This document shows, piece by piece, positions 1 to 6,685 of a stretch of 13,152 nucleotides of DNA (position 1 is its first letter; every line of letters begins with the position of its first letter). A program made the position numbers and the translations under genes. The notes beneath the pieces are model-generated. The model searched no databases. It saw nothing but the letters and a program-made list of their open reading frames with translations, and was not told the origin of the DNA. The DNA comes from JAFGOY01 sp034430335 (GTDB lineage: Bacteria; Chloroflexota; Anaerolineae; Aggregatilineales; UBA3940), in the NCBI GenBank assembly GCA_034430335.1, contig DAOUES010000089.1, positions 1 to 13,152 of the forward strand, given 5' to 3'.

Positions 1-3000
1 ATCGTCAAGGTGCTCGATACCTTCGAAGAGTCCGGCCAGCAGGTGATCGTCATGGAGTACGTCGGCGGCGGCTCGCTCTCCGACCTTCTCCATCGCCAGC
101 CCCAGCTTCCGCTTGATCGCGCCCTGGGAATCGCCCTCGAAGTCGCCGACGCGCTCGCCCGCGCCCATCATCTTGATATCGTCCACCGTGACATCAAGCC
201 CGGCAACATCCTGCTTGCCGGTGACACCACGCCCCGTCTCACCGATTTCGGCATGGCGCGTATTGGTGGCCGTGACCCGCTGACCCTGCTCGGCGAGTTG
301 ATCGGCACCCTTCAGTATCTCTCGCCCGAAGCCTGCAACCGCCAGCCCCTCGACGCCCGCACCGATGTCTGGTCGCTGGGCGTCGTGCTTTTCGAGATGG
401 TCGCCGGACAGCGTCCCTTCGAAGGCGAAGGAGTCCCCGGTGCCATCGTCCGCGCCATCATCGACCATCCCCTCCCTGACCTCCGCCGCTTTCGCGATGA
501 TGTCCCCCCGGCCCTGGTCGATCTTATTGGCCGGATGCTCGTCAAAAGCCCCGGCGGGCGGCTTGCCTCGATGCGCCTTGTCGCTGCCGAGCTTGAGGCC
601 ATAGACCGCGATCTCGATTCGTCCGCCGTGCCGGTCTCGCTTCCCGCCGTGCCGTCCGAGCCGCAGTCCTTTATTACCACCCCGTCTGGATTCCGACAGG
701 TGCCCCTCACCTCGAAGATTGTCGTCCCCGCCCAGCGTCCCGGCATGGTCCCGCGCCCCGCTCTTGTCGACCGCATCGCCGACGGTCTTGCTCGCGGCCA
801 CCGCCTGACCCTTATTTCGGCCCCGGCGGGTTTTGGCAAAACCTCGCTCGTCGTCGAGTGGATATCGTCCCTTGACTGCGATGTCGCCTGGCTCACCGTC
901 GACGAGAGCGACGATGACCCTGTCTTATTCCTGGGCTATCTGATCGCCGCCCTTCAGCAGGTCGACCCTGCCGTTGGAGTCGGAGTCCAGCAGTTGTTCC
1001 AGTCCCCCCAGGTGCCGCCCATGCAGCGCCTTGTCACCCTCCTCGTCACCGATATCGCCGCCTCCGGTCGTGACCTCGTCCTTGTTCTCGATGATATTCA
1101 CTTATTGTCCGCCCCGCCGGTTCACGAGATCATCCGTTTTCTCGTCGAGAATATCCCCCCGTCCCTCCATCTCGTGATCGGCACCCGCGCCGACCCCCTC
1201 CTTCCGCTTCCCCAGATGCGAGTCCGCGACCGGCTTACCGAGCTTCGCGAGCGCGACCTCCGTTTTTCGGTCGACGAGGCCGGGGCCTTTTTGAACGATA
1301 CGATGGGATTGGGCCTCGCCGCCGACCAGGTAGAGGCGCTCGCCGCCCGCACCGAGGGCTGGGCTGCCGGTCTTCAGCTTGCCGCGCTTGCCCTGCGTGA
1401 GCATCGCGCCGACCCCGCCGCCTTTATCGCCGCTTTTACCGGCAGCGACCGCTACGTGATGGACTACCTTGTCGCCGAAGTTCTTGACCGCCAGCCGGAG
1501 CCGCTGCGCGATTTTCTTCGCCAGACCGCCATCCTCGACCGGCTGACCGCGCCCCTTTGCGATGCCCTTCTCGACCGCACCGGCAGCCAGGCGATCCTCG
1601 AACAGCTTGATACGGCCAACCTGTTCCTCATTTCCCTCGACCATCGCCGCGAGTGGTATCGCTATCACCGCTTATTTGTCGACGTGCTGCGCACGACCGT
1701 CAGCGCCGATGAGAAAGCCTGCCTTCATCTCCGCGCCGCCGGTTGGTATCAGGCCAACGGCTACCTGAACCAGGCCGTCGCCCACGCGCTCGATTACGCC
1801 GCGCTGTCCGGCGATTTCGACCCGGCGGTGGAGATCGTCCGCGTGGCGGCGGAGGATTTCGTCTACACCGGTTCGCTGCTCACGCTTAAGGGCTGGCTCG
1901 ACGCCCTCCCTGATGATCGCATTCGCCAGGATGGGCTGCTGTCTCTTTATCGCGGCTGGGTATCGACCCTCGTCGGCGAGACGCCCCAGGCGCTCGAATA
2001 CACCGCCCTGGCCGAAGACCTTCTGAGCCAACCGGGTGCCGCCCGCGACGATCTGGGGAAGGTCTATGTTCTGCGGACGTTTCACACCGTCCTCGGTGCC
2101 CAGGACTACGCCGAAGGCCAGCGCCTTGCCCGTATGGCCCTCGACATGCTCTCCCCGGAGCATTCACAGTGGCGTATTATCGCTCTATGGGCGATGGCCG
2201 AATCCCTTGAGCGCACCACCCACATCGGCGCGGCGATTGAGGCGTTCCAGAATGCTCGCCAGACCGGGCTGGCGATGGGCAACCAGATTTTCGTCGCCAC
2301 CGTCGAGATATCGCTTACCCAGTCGCTCAACAATAACTGCCGCCGCCGCGAGGCGCTCGCCGTCTGCGAGCAGGCGCTCGAAAATTACACCGACGAGTTT
2401 GGCCGCCTGACGCCCATCGCCGGGTTGATCCTCAGCCGCCTGGGCGTTCTCCATTACGAGGCCAACGAACTGGCCCTCGCCCGCCGCTACCACGAGCAGA
2501 GCATCGAGTTGAGCCACCAGCTTGCGCTCGGTGCTGACCTGATCTTCGCGCGGGGCCTCTCGGCCCCCACCTTCCACGCGCTCGGCGAGACTGAGAAAGC
2601 CTTGATCGACCTTCAAGAGACTTACCACCTCGCCACGCAAACCGGCTACGCAGAGCCTGCCATATTTCTCGCCCAGCAGGTCGATATCCGGCTGGGGCAG
2701 GGTGATCTCCTGTTCGCCCGCCGCTGGGTTGAGGAGGGTGGGTTCACGCCCACCGATCAGCCGGATTATCTCCACATGGAATCCCAGCTCACTTTCGCCC
2801 GCTGCCTGATCGCCGGTGAGCGTCTCGCCGATGCCGTCACCTGGCTGTCCCGACTCGAAGCGTTCACCCTCGAACTCGGCTTACTGCGACCGTTGATCAC
2901 CGTCCATATTCTCCAGGCCATTGCCGCCGAAAAGTCCGCCGACCGCGAGGCAGCGCTCGCTGCCCTTGAATCCGCGCTGGCGCTCGCCGTTCCCGGTGAT

Positions 3001-3336
3001 TACTACCGCGCTTTTCTCGACGAGGACGATCTCGTGATCGGCCTTCTCGCCGCCGTTCGGAAGAGCGCCCCGGCTTTTGTCGACCGCTTGCTTGAGTTCG
3101 CTGCCGGTGATGCCGCCGGTGATGTGCGTATTCAGCCGCTGATCGAACCCCTCAGCGAACGCGAGCTTGAAGTCCTCGACCTGATCGCCGGGGGCTTGTC
3201 TAATCGCGAAATATCTGAGAAGCTGTATATCACCGTTGGCACCGTCAAACGGCACATCAACAATATCTACGGCAAACTCGACGTCCACAGCCGCACCCAG
3301 GCCATCGCCGCCGCCCGCGATCTAAAAATATTGTGA
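1..3336 (+). CDS. Ser/Thr protein kinase fused to MalT-type LuxR transcriptional regulator (5' partial)
   Basis: The frame is open from base 1 and the first codons (IVKVLD) already read as kinase N-lobe, so the true start, including the ATP-binding lysine, lies upstream. Numbering from the GTG at 10: catalytic loop HRDIKPGN (59-66), DFG (79-81), SPE (105-107) and DVWSLGVVLFEM give an apparently intact Hanks-type C-lobe to about residue 200. A linker follows, then a STAND ATPase of the MalT type: Walker A APAGFGKTS (271-279), Walker B LVLVLDD (356-362), and the MalT-like WLTVDESDDDP and YRYHRLFVDVLR segments. A long helical TPR-like region fills about 600-1040. The last 61 residues (from 1048) are a LuxR HTH (LSERELEVL, GTVKRHINNIYGKL). 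By family knowledge it should bind DNA after a ligand- or ATP-driven switch; coupling to phosphorylation is inferred. The lone kinase-regulator fusion has no partner gene in view. It ends TGA at 3334 with no clear terminator. Confidence 0.93.
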   Translation: MVKVLDTFEESGQQVIVMEYVGGGSLSDLLHRQPQLPLDRALGIALEVADALARAHHLDIVHRDIKPGNILLAGDTTPRLTDFGMARIGGRDPLTLLGELIGTLQYLSPEACNRQPLDARTDVWSLGVVLFEMVAGQRPFEGEGVPGAIVRAIIDHPLPDLRRFRDDVPPALVDLIGRMLVKSPGGRLASMRLVAAELEAIDRDLDSSAVPVSLPAVPSEPQSFITTPSGFRQVPLTSKIVVPAQRPGMVPRPALVDRIADGLARGHRLTLISAPAGFGKTSLVVEWISSLDCDVAWLTVDESDDDPVLFLGYLIAALQQVDPAVGVGVQQLFQSPQVPPMQRLVTLLVTDIAASGRDLVLVLDDIHLLSAPPVHEIIRFLVENIPPSLHLVIGTRADPLLPLPQMRVRDRLTELRERDLRFSVDEAGAFLNDTMGLGLAADQVEALAARTEGWAAGLQLAALALREHRADPAAFIAAFTGSDRYVMDYLVAEVLDRQPEPLRDFLRQTAILDRLTAPLCDALLDRTGSQAILEQLDTANLFLISLDHRREWYRYHRLFVDVLRTTVSADEKACLHLRAAGWYQANGYLNQAVAHALDYAALSGDFDPAVEIVRVAAEDFVYTGSLLTLKGWLDALPDDRIRQDGLLSLYRGWVSTLVGETPQALEYTALAEDLLSQPGAARDDLGKVYVLRTFHTVLGAQDYAEGQRLARMALDMLSPEHSQWRIIALWAMAESLERTTHIGAAIEAFQNARQTGLAMGNQIFVATVEISLTQSLNNNCRRREALAVCEQALENYTDEFGRLTPIAGLILSRLGVLHYEANELALARRYHEQSIELSHQLALGADLIFARGLSAPTFHALGETEKALIDLQETYHLATQTGYAEPAIFLAQQVDIRLGQGDLLFARRWVEEGGFTPTDQPDYLHMESQLTFARCLIAGERLADAVTWLSRLEAFTLELGLLRPLITVHILQAIAAEKSADREAALAALESALALAVPGDYYRAFLDEDDLVIGLLAAVRKSAPAFVDRLLEFAAGDAAGDVRIQPLIEPLSERELEVLDLIAGGLSNREISEKLYITVGTVKRHINNIYGKLDVHSRTQAIAAARDLKIL

Positions 3337-3350
3337 GGAGAAAGGCCAAC

Positions 3351-3377
3351 CGCAAAGGACGCGAAGAACGCAGAGGA
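3351..3377. repeat. Degenerate 9-bp tandem repeat
   Basis: Three consecutive 9-base units, CGCAAAGGA, CGCGAAGAA and CGCAGAGGA, lie just after the stop codon of the kinase-regulator gene. The purine-rich strand is the + strand. Part of its reverse complement (GCGTTCTTCG) resembles GCGTTCTTTG at 9664-9673. The element is non-coding and its function is unknown. Confidence 0.6.
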
Positions 3378-3400
3378 AAAGTAAGAGATATAAGCTTTAG

Positions 3401-3420
3401 CCCGGTGCTTCAGCGCCGGG
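3401..3420. repeat. Intergenic palindrome (8-bp stem, TTCA loop)
   Basis: CCCGGTGC TTCA GCGCCGGG forms an 8-bp stem with one G-U pair around a four-base loop. It lies 64 bases after the kinase-regulator stop codon. No run of T follows, so it is not a textbook intrinsic terminator. It looks like a dispersed REP-type palindrome, though it could still act as a 3' end structure. Confidence 0.6.
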
Positions 3421-3465
3421 GGTAAGATCACCGTCGAACCATTATTTGATTATGATCAACGGTAG

Positions 3466-3486
3466 GGGCGACCCTCGCGGTCGCCC
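3466..3486. repeat. Perfect REP-like palindrome
   Basis: GGGCGACC CTCGC GGTCGCCC is a perfect 8-bp inverted repeat with a five-base loop, placed 23 bases before the start of the CPBP gene. The surrounding GTAGGGGCGACC...GGTCGCCC wording resembles interspersed palindromes I recall from many environmental bacterial genomes. No transposase is present next to it. Confidence 0.65.
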
Positions 3487-3509
3487 GGCCTGCCAGAGGT
3501 TACCGAACT

Positions 3510-4253
3510 ATGACCATCACAGAACCAACCGAACGGCAAACGCTGCGCGATCAATACAACGCAAAGACGCTCCTCAAGCAGTGCGCCAACGACGAATCGA
3601 TCATCCTCTTCCTGACCCCCCTCCTGTTGATGATCTGGGTCTATCACGGCAAACAGGCCAATTTCGACCACGTCTTCGGATTCTATGGCCGCTGGCAGGA
3701 TTTCTACTCCGCGCTCTACGAATGGTTCTCGGCCTTCCTCCTGCTGTTCTGGGTGCCGTTCTTCATCGTCAGGGTCGTCTTCAAAAAGCGCCTGCGCGAT
3801 TTTGGCTTCCGGCTCGGCGATGTCCGCTCCGGCCTGCGCATCGTCCTGATCCTGATCCCCTTCATGATCTGGATGTCCTATGTCGGGTCAGGCGGCGCGG
3901 ACATGCAGGCCGAGTACCCGCTTGCCCGGTCGACGACCGCCTACCTGCCGATGTTCGTCCTCGCCGAGTCGAGCTATCTGCTCTACTACGTCGGCTGGGA
4001 GTTCTTCTTCCGGGGATTCATGCTCTTTGGCCTCGAGGAGAAGTTCGGCGCGGCGATCTCCATCCTGATCCAGACCATCCCCTCGGTGATCGTCCACATC
4101 GGCAAGCCGGGGAACGAGGCATTCGCCGCGATAGGGGCCGGGCTGGTCGGTGGGTATATCGCCGTCCGCACCCGCTCGATGTTTTACCCGCTGCTGCTCC
4201 ATGCGCTGGTCGGCATCTGCACCGATGTTTTCGTCACCCTCCGTGTGATGTGA
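3510..4253 (+). CDS. CPBP-family intramembrane protein (putative metalloprotease)
   Basis: A 247-residue multi-pass membrane protein with hydrophobic segments near 31-46, 72-91, 109-124, 144-162, 182-196, 204-220 and 226-243. The C-terminal half has the CPBP/Abi layout: GWEFFFRGFMLFG (162-174) stands where motif 1 (EExxxR) is expected, VIVHIG supplies H196 for motif 2, and PLLLHALVGICTDVF supplies H231 for motif 3. The first glutamate of motif 1 is tryptophan (W163-E164-FFF-R168), and the usual Asn four residues after the motif-3 His is Gly, so proteolytic activity is uncertain. CPBP proteins cleave prenylated proteins in eukaryotes; bacterial roles vary and the substrate here is unknown. The ATG at 3510 has a weak AGAGG 11 bases upstream. 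It appears to be a single-gene unit between palindrome-bearing spacers. Confidence 0.82.
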   Translation: MTITEPTERQTLRDQYNAKTLLKQCANDESIILFLTPLLLMIWVYHGKQANFDHVFGFYGRWQDFYSALYEWFSAFLLLFWVPFFIVRVVFKKRLRDFGFRLGDVRSGLRIVLILIPFMIWMSYVGSGGADMQAEYPLARSTTAYLPMFVLAESSYLLYYVGWEFFFRGFMLFGLEEKFGAAISILIQTIPSVIVHIGKPGNEAFAAIGAGLVGGYIAVRTRSMFYPLLLHALVGICTDVFVTLRVM

Positions 4254-4266
4254 TCCCAGGTCGTAC

Positions 4267-4286
4267 GGGCGCAGCGCGCTGTGCCC
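4267..4286. repeat. Intergenic palindrome (8-bp stem)
   Basis: GGGCGCAG CGCG CTGTGCCC forms an 8-bp stem with one G-U pair, 13 bases after the CPBP stop codon. It is the first of four hairpins in this 150-bp spacer. It has the same outward look as the palindrome at 3466 (a GGGC...GCCC core) but a different sequence. Confidence 0.6.
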
Positions 4287-4287
4287 A

Positions 4288-4316
4288 TTGATGGTTCGCC
4301 TGTGGCGAACCATCAA
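4288..4316 (+). terminator. Strong hairpin, possible terminator of the CPBP gene
   Basis: A perfect 13-bp stem with a TGT loop: TTGATGGTTCGCC (4288-4300) pairs with GGCGAACCATCAA (4304-4316). The nearest T run (TTTT, 4325-4328) begins nine bases after the stem, so the terminator reading is plausible but not canonical. It may instead be another repeat palindrome. Confidence 0.4.
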
Positions 4317-4325
4317 GTGTTAAGT

Positions 4326-4351
4326 TTTGATCAAACTTTTCCAAAAGTTTG
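4326..4351. repeat. Two overlapping AT-rich palindromes
   Basis: TTTGATCAAA (4326-4335) is a perfect 10-base palindrome. It overlaps CAAACTTTT CC AAAAGTTTG (4332-4351), a perfect 9-bp inverted repeat with a two-base loop. The two share CAAA and cannot both form on one strand. Their function is unknown. Confidence 0.6.
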
Positions 4352-4352
4352 T

Positions 4353-4386
4353 GGGGTTTCAGGGGCAAAGCCCCTGAGGAAGCCCC
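4353..4386. repeat. Hairpin just upstream of the epimerase RBS
   Basis: TCAGGGGC AAA GCCCCTGA (4359-4377) is a perfect 8-bp stem. Flanking GGGG (4353-4356) and CCCC (4383-4386) can extend it past a three-base bulge. It ends six bases before the AGGAG at 4392, so it could insulate the epimerase mRNA or affect its translation. No regulatory evidence beyond position. Confidence 0.55.
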
Positions 4387-4391
4387 ATTTC

Positions 4392-4396
4392 AGGAG
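4392..4396 (+). promoter_or_regulatory. Ribosome binding site deciding the epimerase start
   Basis: AGGAG lies seven bases before the ATG at 4404. The frame is open further up to a GTG at 4281, but that stretch crosses four hairpins and encodes nothing family-like, so 4404 is the start. Confidence 0.8.
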
Positions 4397-4403
4397 TCCC
4401 TTT

Positions 4404-5411
4404 ATGCACGTCCTTGTCACCGGTGCCAACGGCTTTGTCGGCTCGATGCTCTGCAAGGAGCTTGCCGCGCGCGGCGATTCCGTCCGCGGCCTGACCCGAT
4501 CTACCAGCGATTTATCGCTGCTCGAAGGCGTCGACTACGAACGCGCGGTCGGCTCCCTGTCAGACCCCGACTCCCTTCTTGCCGCCGCCCGCGATGTCGA
4601 GGTCGTCTATCACGCCGCCGCCGCCGTCACCGACTGGGGCACGCTCGACTATTTCCGCGAGGTCAACGTCGAGGGCACCCGCCGCCTCCTCGATGCCGCC
4701 GTCGAGAACGGCGTCCGGCGCTTCGTGCTGGTCAGCACGATAGCCGTCCACAGCTACACCGGCGCGCGGAACATGACCGAGGAGTCGCCGCAGCTTCCCA
4801 CGCCCTACGGCTACTGCCTGTCCAAACGCGAGGCCGAAGCCCTCGCCCTTGACTATCACCGCCGGGGCGATATCGAAGTCGTGATCGTCCGCCCCGGCGA
4901 TGTCTACGGTCCTGGCGACCGGGTCGCCCTGCTCAAGATGGCCGATCTGCTCGAGGCGGGCCGCATGCCGGTGCTCGGCGGTGATGCGAAGCTCGGCGCG
5001 TTCGCCTATGTCGAGAACCTCGCCGACGGCATCGTGCTGGCCGGGACCGTCCCCCAGGCGGCGGGTGAAGCCTACGTGATCACCGATGGAATCGAACTCT
5101 CCTGGGACGAATATTTCGCCCGCCTGACCGCCGCCCTCGATCTTCCCGCGCCGCGCCTGCGCATCCCCCCACCGCTGGCGCGATTCGCCGCCGCCGCCCT
5201 CGAAGCGATCTACCGCCTGTTCGGGATTGCCACCCGCCCGCCGATCACCCGCTATCTCGTCGAACACCTCGGTCACGATGTCCACTTCAGCATCGAAAAA
5301 GCCCGCCGCGGTCTCGGCTACGAACCGGCCATCCCCCTCGACGAGGCCATCGCCCGCACCGCCGGTTGGTACAAACAGGTCGTCCGCGCCGAATCTCCCG
5401 GCTCAACCTGA
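4404..5411 (+). CDS. NAD-dependent epimerase/dehydratase (extended SDR)
   Basis: A soluble 335-residue protein with the extended short-chain dehydrogenase fold. The N-terminal Rossmann motif is TGANGFVG (6-13) and begins six residues in, as usual for the family. The active-site Ser/Thr region is VSTIAV (S111), and the catalytic pair YxxxK is Y137-CLS-K141. RPGDVYGPGDR is the typical extended-SDR segment after the active site. The C-terminal half fits the 3-beta-HSD / nucleoside-diphosphate-sugar epimerase superfamily, so the substrate could be a sugar nucleotide, a sterol-like molecule or a flavonoid-type compound; the sequence does not decide. A good RBS (AGGAG, 4392) sets the start. No glycosyltransferase or other sugar-nucleotide gene adjoins it, so it looks monocistronic. 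Confidence 0.88.
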   Translation: MHVLVTGANGFVGSMLCKELAARGDSVRGLTRSTSDLSLLEGVDYERAVGSLSDPDSLLAAARDVEVVYHAAAAVTDWGTLDYFREVNVEGTRRLLDAAVENGVRRFVLVSTIAVHSYTGARNMTEESPQLPTPYGYCLSKREAEALALDYHRRGDIEVVIVRPGDVYGPGDRVALLKMADLLEAGRMPVLGGDAKLGAFAYVENLADGIVLAGTVPQAAGEAYVITDGIELSWDEYFARLTAALDLPAPRLRIPPPLARFAAAALEAIYRLFGIATRPPITRYLVEHLGHDVHFSIEKARRGLGYEPAIPLDEAIARTAGWYKQVVRAESPGST

Positions 5412-5589
5412 TCACCTCCGGGCGTGCCGCCGCCCGGCTGGTCGATGTTACAGAGTCAAATCACCCCGTGCGTGGCTTTCACTGCCCTGGCCGTTTTGAT
5501 TGCTTATCTACCGATCTCTCTGGTAATCTAATATATACGCCTTATATGCCGGGGCGAGTGAACTGTTCTGTTAGTGGTAGGAGATGACT
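5412..5589 (+). other. Spacer upstream of the BMP lipoprotein gene, probable promoter region
   Basis: This 178-bp gap has no gene and no strong palindrome. It turns AT-rich at about 5495-5550 (TTTTGATTGCTTATC, then TAATCTAATATATA), as expected of a promoter. No well-spaced -35/-10 pair could be chosen: TTGCTT at 5500 and TAATCT at 5524 are 18 bases apart but match consensus poorly. Confidence 0.35.
5580..5583 (+). promoter_or_regulatory. Ribosome binding site deciding the BMP gene start
   Basis: GGAG directly abuts the ATG at 5584 but lies six bases before the GTG at 5590. Spacing therefore favours the GTG, which also gives the more typical lipoprotein leader, beginning MKHW. Confidence 0.55.
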
Positions 5590-6567
5590 GTGAAACATTG
5601 GACGTTGTTAGCACTGATTGTCATCGTATTGGCTGCCGCTGCTGCCTGTTCGTCAGGGCTGTCTGTCGACGAGCAGCCGGTGTTGAACGTCGTGATGTTA
5701 TTGGGCAGCGGCGGGCTTGGCGACCGTTCCTTCAACGATTCGGCCTATGCCGGGCTGCAGGAAGCCCAGCGGCTCTATGATGCCCGCTACACGACCGTCG
5801 ACTATGCCCCTGACCTGGAGAATCTCCCCGAACTGCGCAGCCTGGTCAGCCAGGGCTGTGACCTGGTGATCGGCGTAGGTTTCGAAAACGCCCCCTATAT
5901 TGAAGCCCTCTCGCAGGAATACCCGGATCAGCGGTTCGCCATCGTCGATGTCGCCGTCGAAGGCGACAACGTCGCCTCGATTGTCTACCGTGAGCAGGAA
6001 GGTGACTTCTTGATGGGCGTCCTCGCCGCCATGCTGACCGAAACGGGCCAGGTCGGGTTTATCGGCGGGATGGACATCGACCCGATCCGCCGGATCGAGA
6101 GCGGCTTTACCCAGGGCGTGGCCTATCAGGACCCGTCGGTCGAAGTCGTCTCCGATCTCGCCGGGACGTTCTCCGAGCCGGAAGTCGGCAGAGAACTGGC
6201 TTTGCAGCAGTACGACAGCGGCGTCGACGTGATCTACAACGGGGCCGGTCGCACCGGCCTGGGGATCATCGAGGCGGCGGAAGAAACCGGCCATCTCACC
6301 ATCGGCACCAGCGGCGATCAGCGCTACCTGGCCCCCGGTTACATGGTCGGCAACCGCCCCAAGCGCGTCGATACCGCCGTGCTGGTATTGATTACCGAAC
6401 TCTATAACGGGGAGTTTACGCCCGGCGTCCGGTCGCTTGGGCTGGCCGAAGAGGGTCTGTCGATAGGCCCGTTCGACGACTCCCTCGTCACCGCCGCGAT
6501 GCTCGACCGCCTGTCCGAACTCGAAAAGATGATCGTCAATGGGACGCTCATGGTCGGCGTCGACTAG
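5590..6567 (+). CDS. BMP-family (PnrA/Med-like) substrate-binding lipoprotein
   Basis: A 325-residue exported lipoprotein: a short basic start (MKHW), a hydrophobic run LLALIVIVLAAAAA, then C20-SSG as the lipidated cysteine in a loose lipobox. The mature part has basic-membrane-protein landmarks: GDRSFNDS (44-51, the family's GDxSFNDS ligand-site motif), YREQEGDFLMGVLAAM, VGFIGGMDIDPIRRIESGF, VIYNGAGRTGLGIIEAAE and NRPKRVDTAV. Characterised BMP proteins bind purine nucleosides and feed ABC importers; the ligand here is not known. No ATPase or permease gene is adjacent. The next gene is a dCache histidine kinase, so a sensory role is possible. GTG 5590 was chosen for RBS spacing; an in-frame ATG at 5584 would add two residues. 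Probably membrane-anchored on the outer face. Confidence 0.88.
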   Translation: MKHWTLLALIVIVLAAAAACSSGLSVDEQPVLNVVMLLGSGGLGDRSFNDSAYAGLQEAQRLYDARYTTVDYAPDLENLPELRSLVSQGCDLVIGVGFENAPYIEALSQEYPDQRFAIVDVAVEGDNVASIVYREQEGDFLMGVLAAMLTETGQVGFIGGMDIDPIRRIESGFTQGVAYQDPSVEVVSDLAGTFSEPEVGRELALQQYDSGVDVIYNGAGRTGLGIIEAAEETGHLTIGTSGDQRYLAPGYMVGNRPKRVDTAVLVLITELYNGEFTPGVRSLGLAEEGLSIGPFDDSLVTAAMLDRLSELEKMIVNGTLMVGVD

Positions 6568-6617
6568 TGTTTCGCGGCGTAAATATCCCCTTATTTACGG
6601 GGGCTTCGCGAAACACT
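6566..6617. repeat. Nested inverted repeat over the BMP stop codon
   Basis: Outer arms AGTGTTTCGCG (6566-6576) and CGCGAAACACT (6607-6617) are a perfect 11-bp match, and the left arm begins inside the TAG stop codon. Inside, CGTAAATA (6578-6585) and TATTTACG (6592-6599) form a second perfect 8-bp stem around TCCCCT. No T run follows. It may end the BMP transcript or be a small insertion element. Confidence 0.65.
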
Positions 6618-6620
6618 CAA

Positions 6621-6671
6621 GCAGTTGGGCAAATCGGGCAGCTAACCCTGGCCGTATCTCGGCCCAACTGC
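6621..6671. repeat. Long-loop inverted repeat before the histidine kinase
   Basis: GCAGTTGGGC (6621-6630) and GCCCAACTGC (6662-6671) are a perfect 10-bp inverted repeat with 31 bases between. The right arm ends two bases before the kinase gene's TAGGA (6674-6678), so folding of a transcript reading through from the BMP gene could influence kinase translation. This role is inferred from position only. Confidence 0.6.
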
Positions 6672-6685
6672 ACTAGGATATTCTG

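Noticed and set aside
3446..4291. Long alternative + frame overlapping the CPBP gene
   Set aside because: Its product is rich in Arg, Pro and His and shows no motif, while the other frame encodes a coherent membrane protein with CPBP landmarks. It is a GC-rich shadow.
4281..4403. N-terminal extension of the epimerase from GTG 4281
   Set aside because: The extension runs through four hairpins and has no RBS; the Rossmann motif starts directly after ATG 4404, which has AGGAG upstream.
5496..5529. Defined sigma-70 promoter for the BMP gene
   Set aside because: TTGATT (5496) is 22 bases from TAATCT (5524), too far; TTGCTT (5500) has acceptable spacing but both boxes match poorly. Only a probable promoter region is reported.
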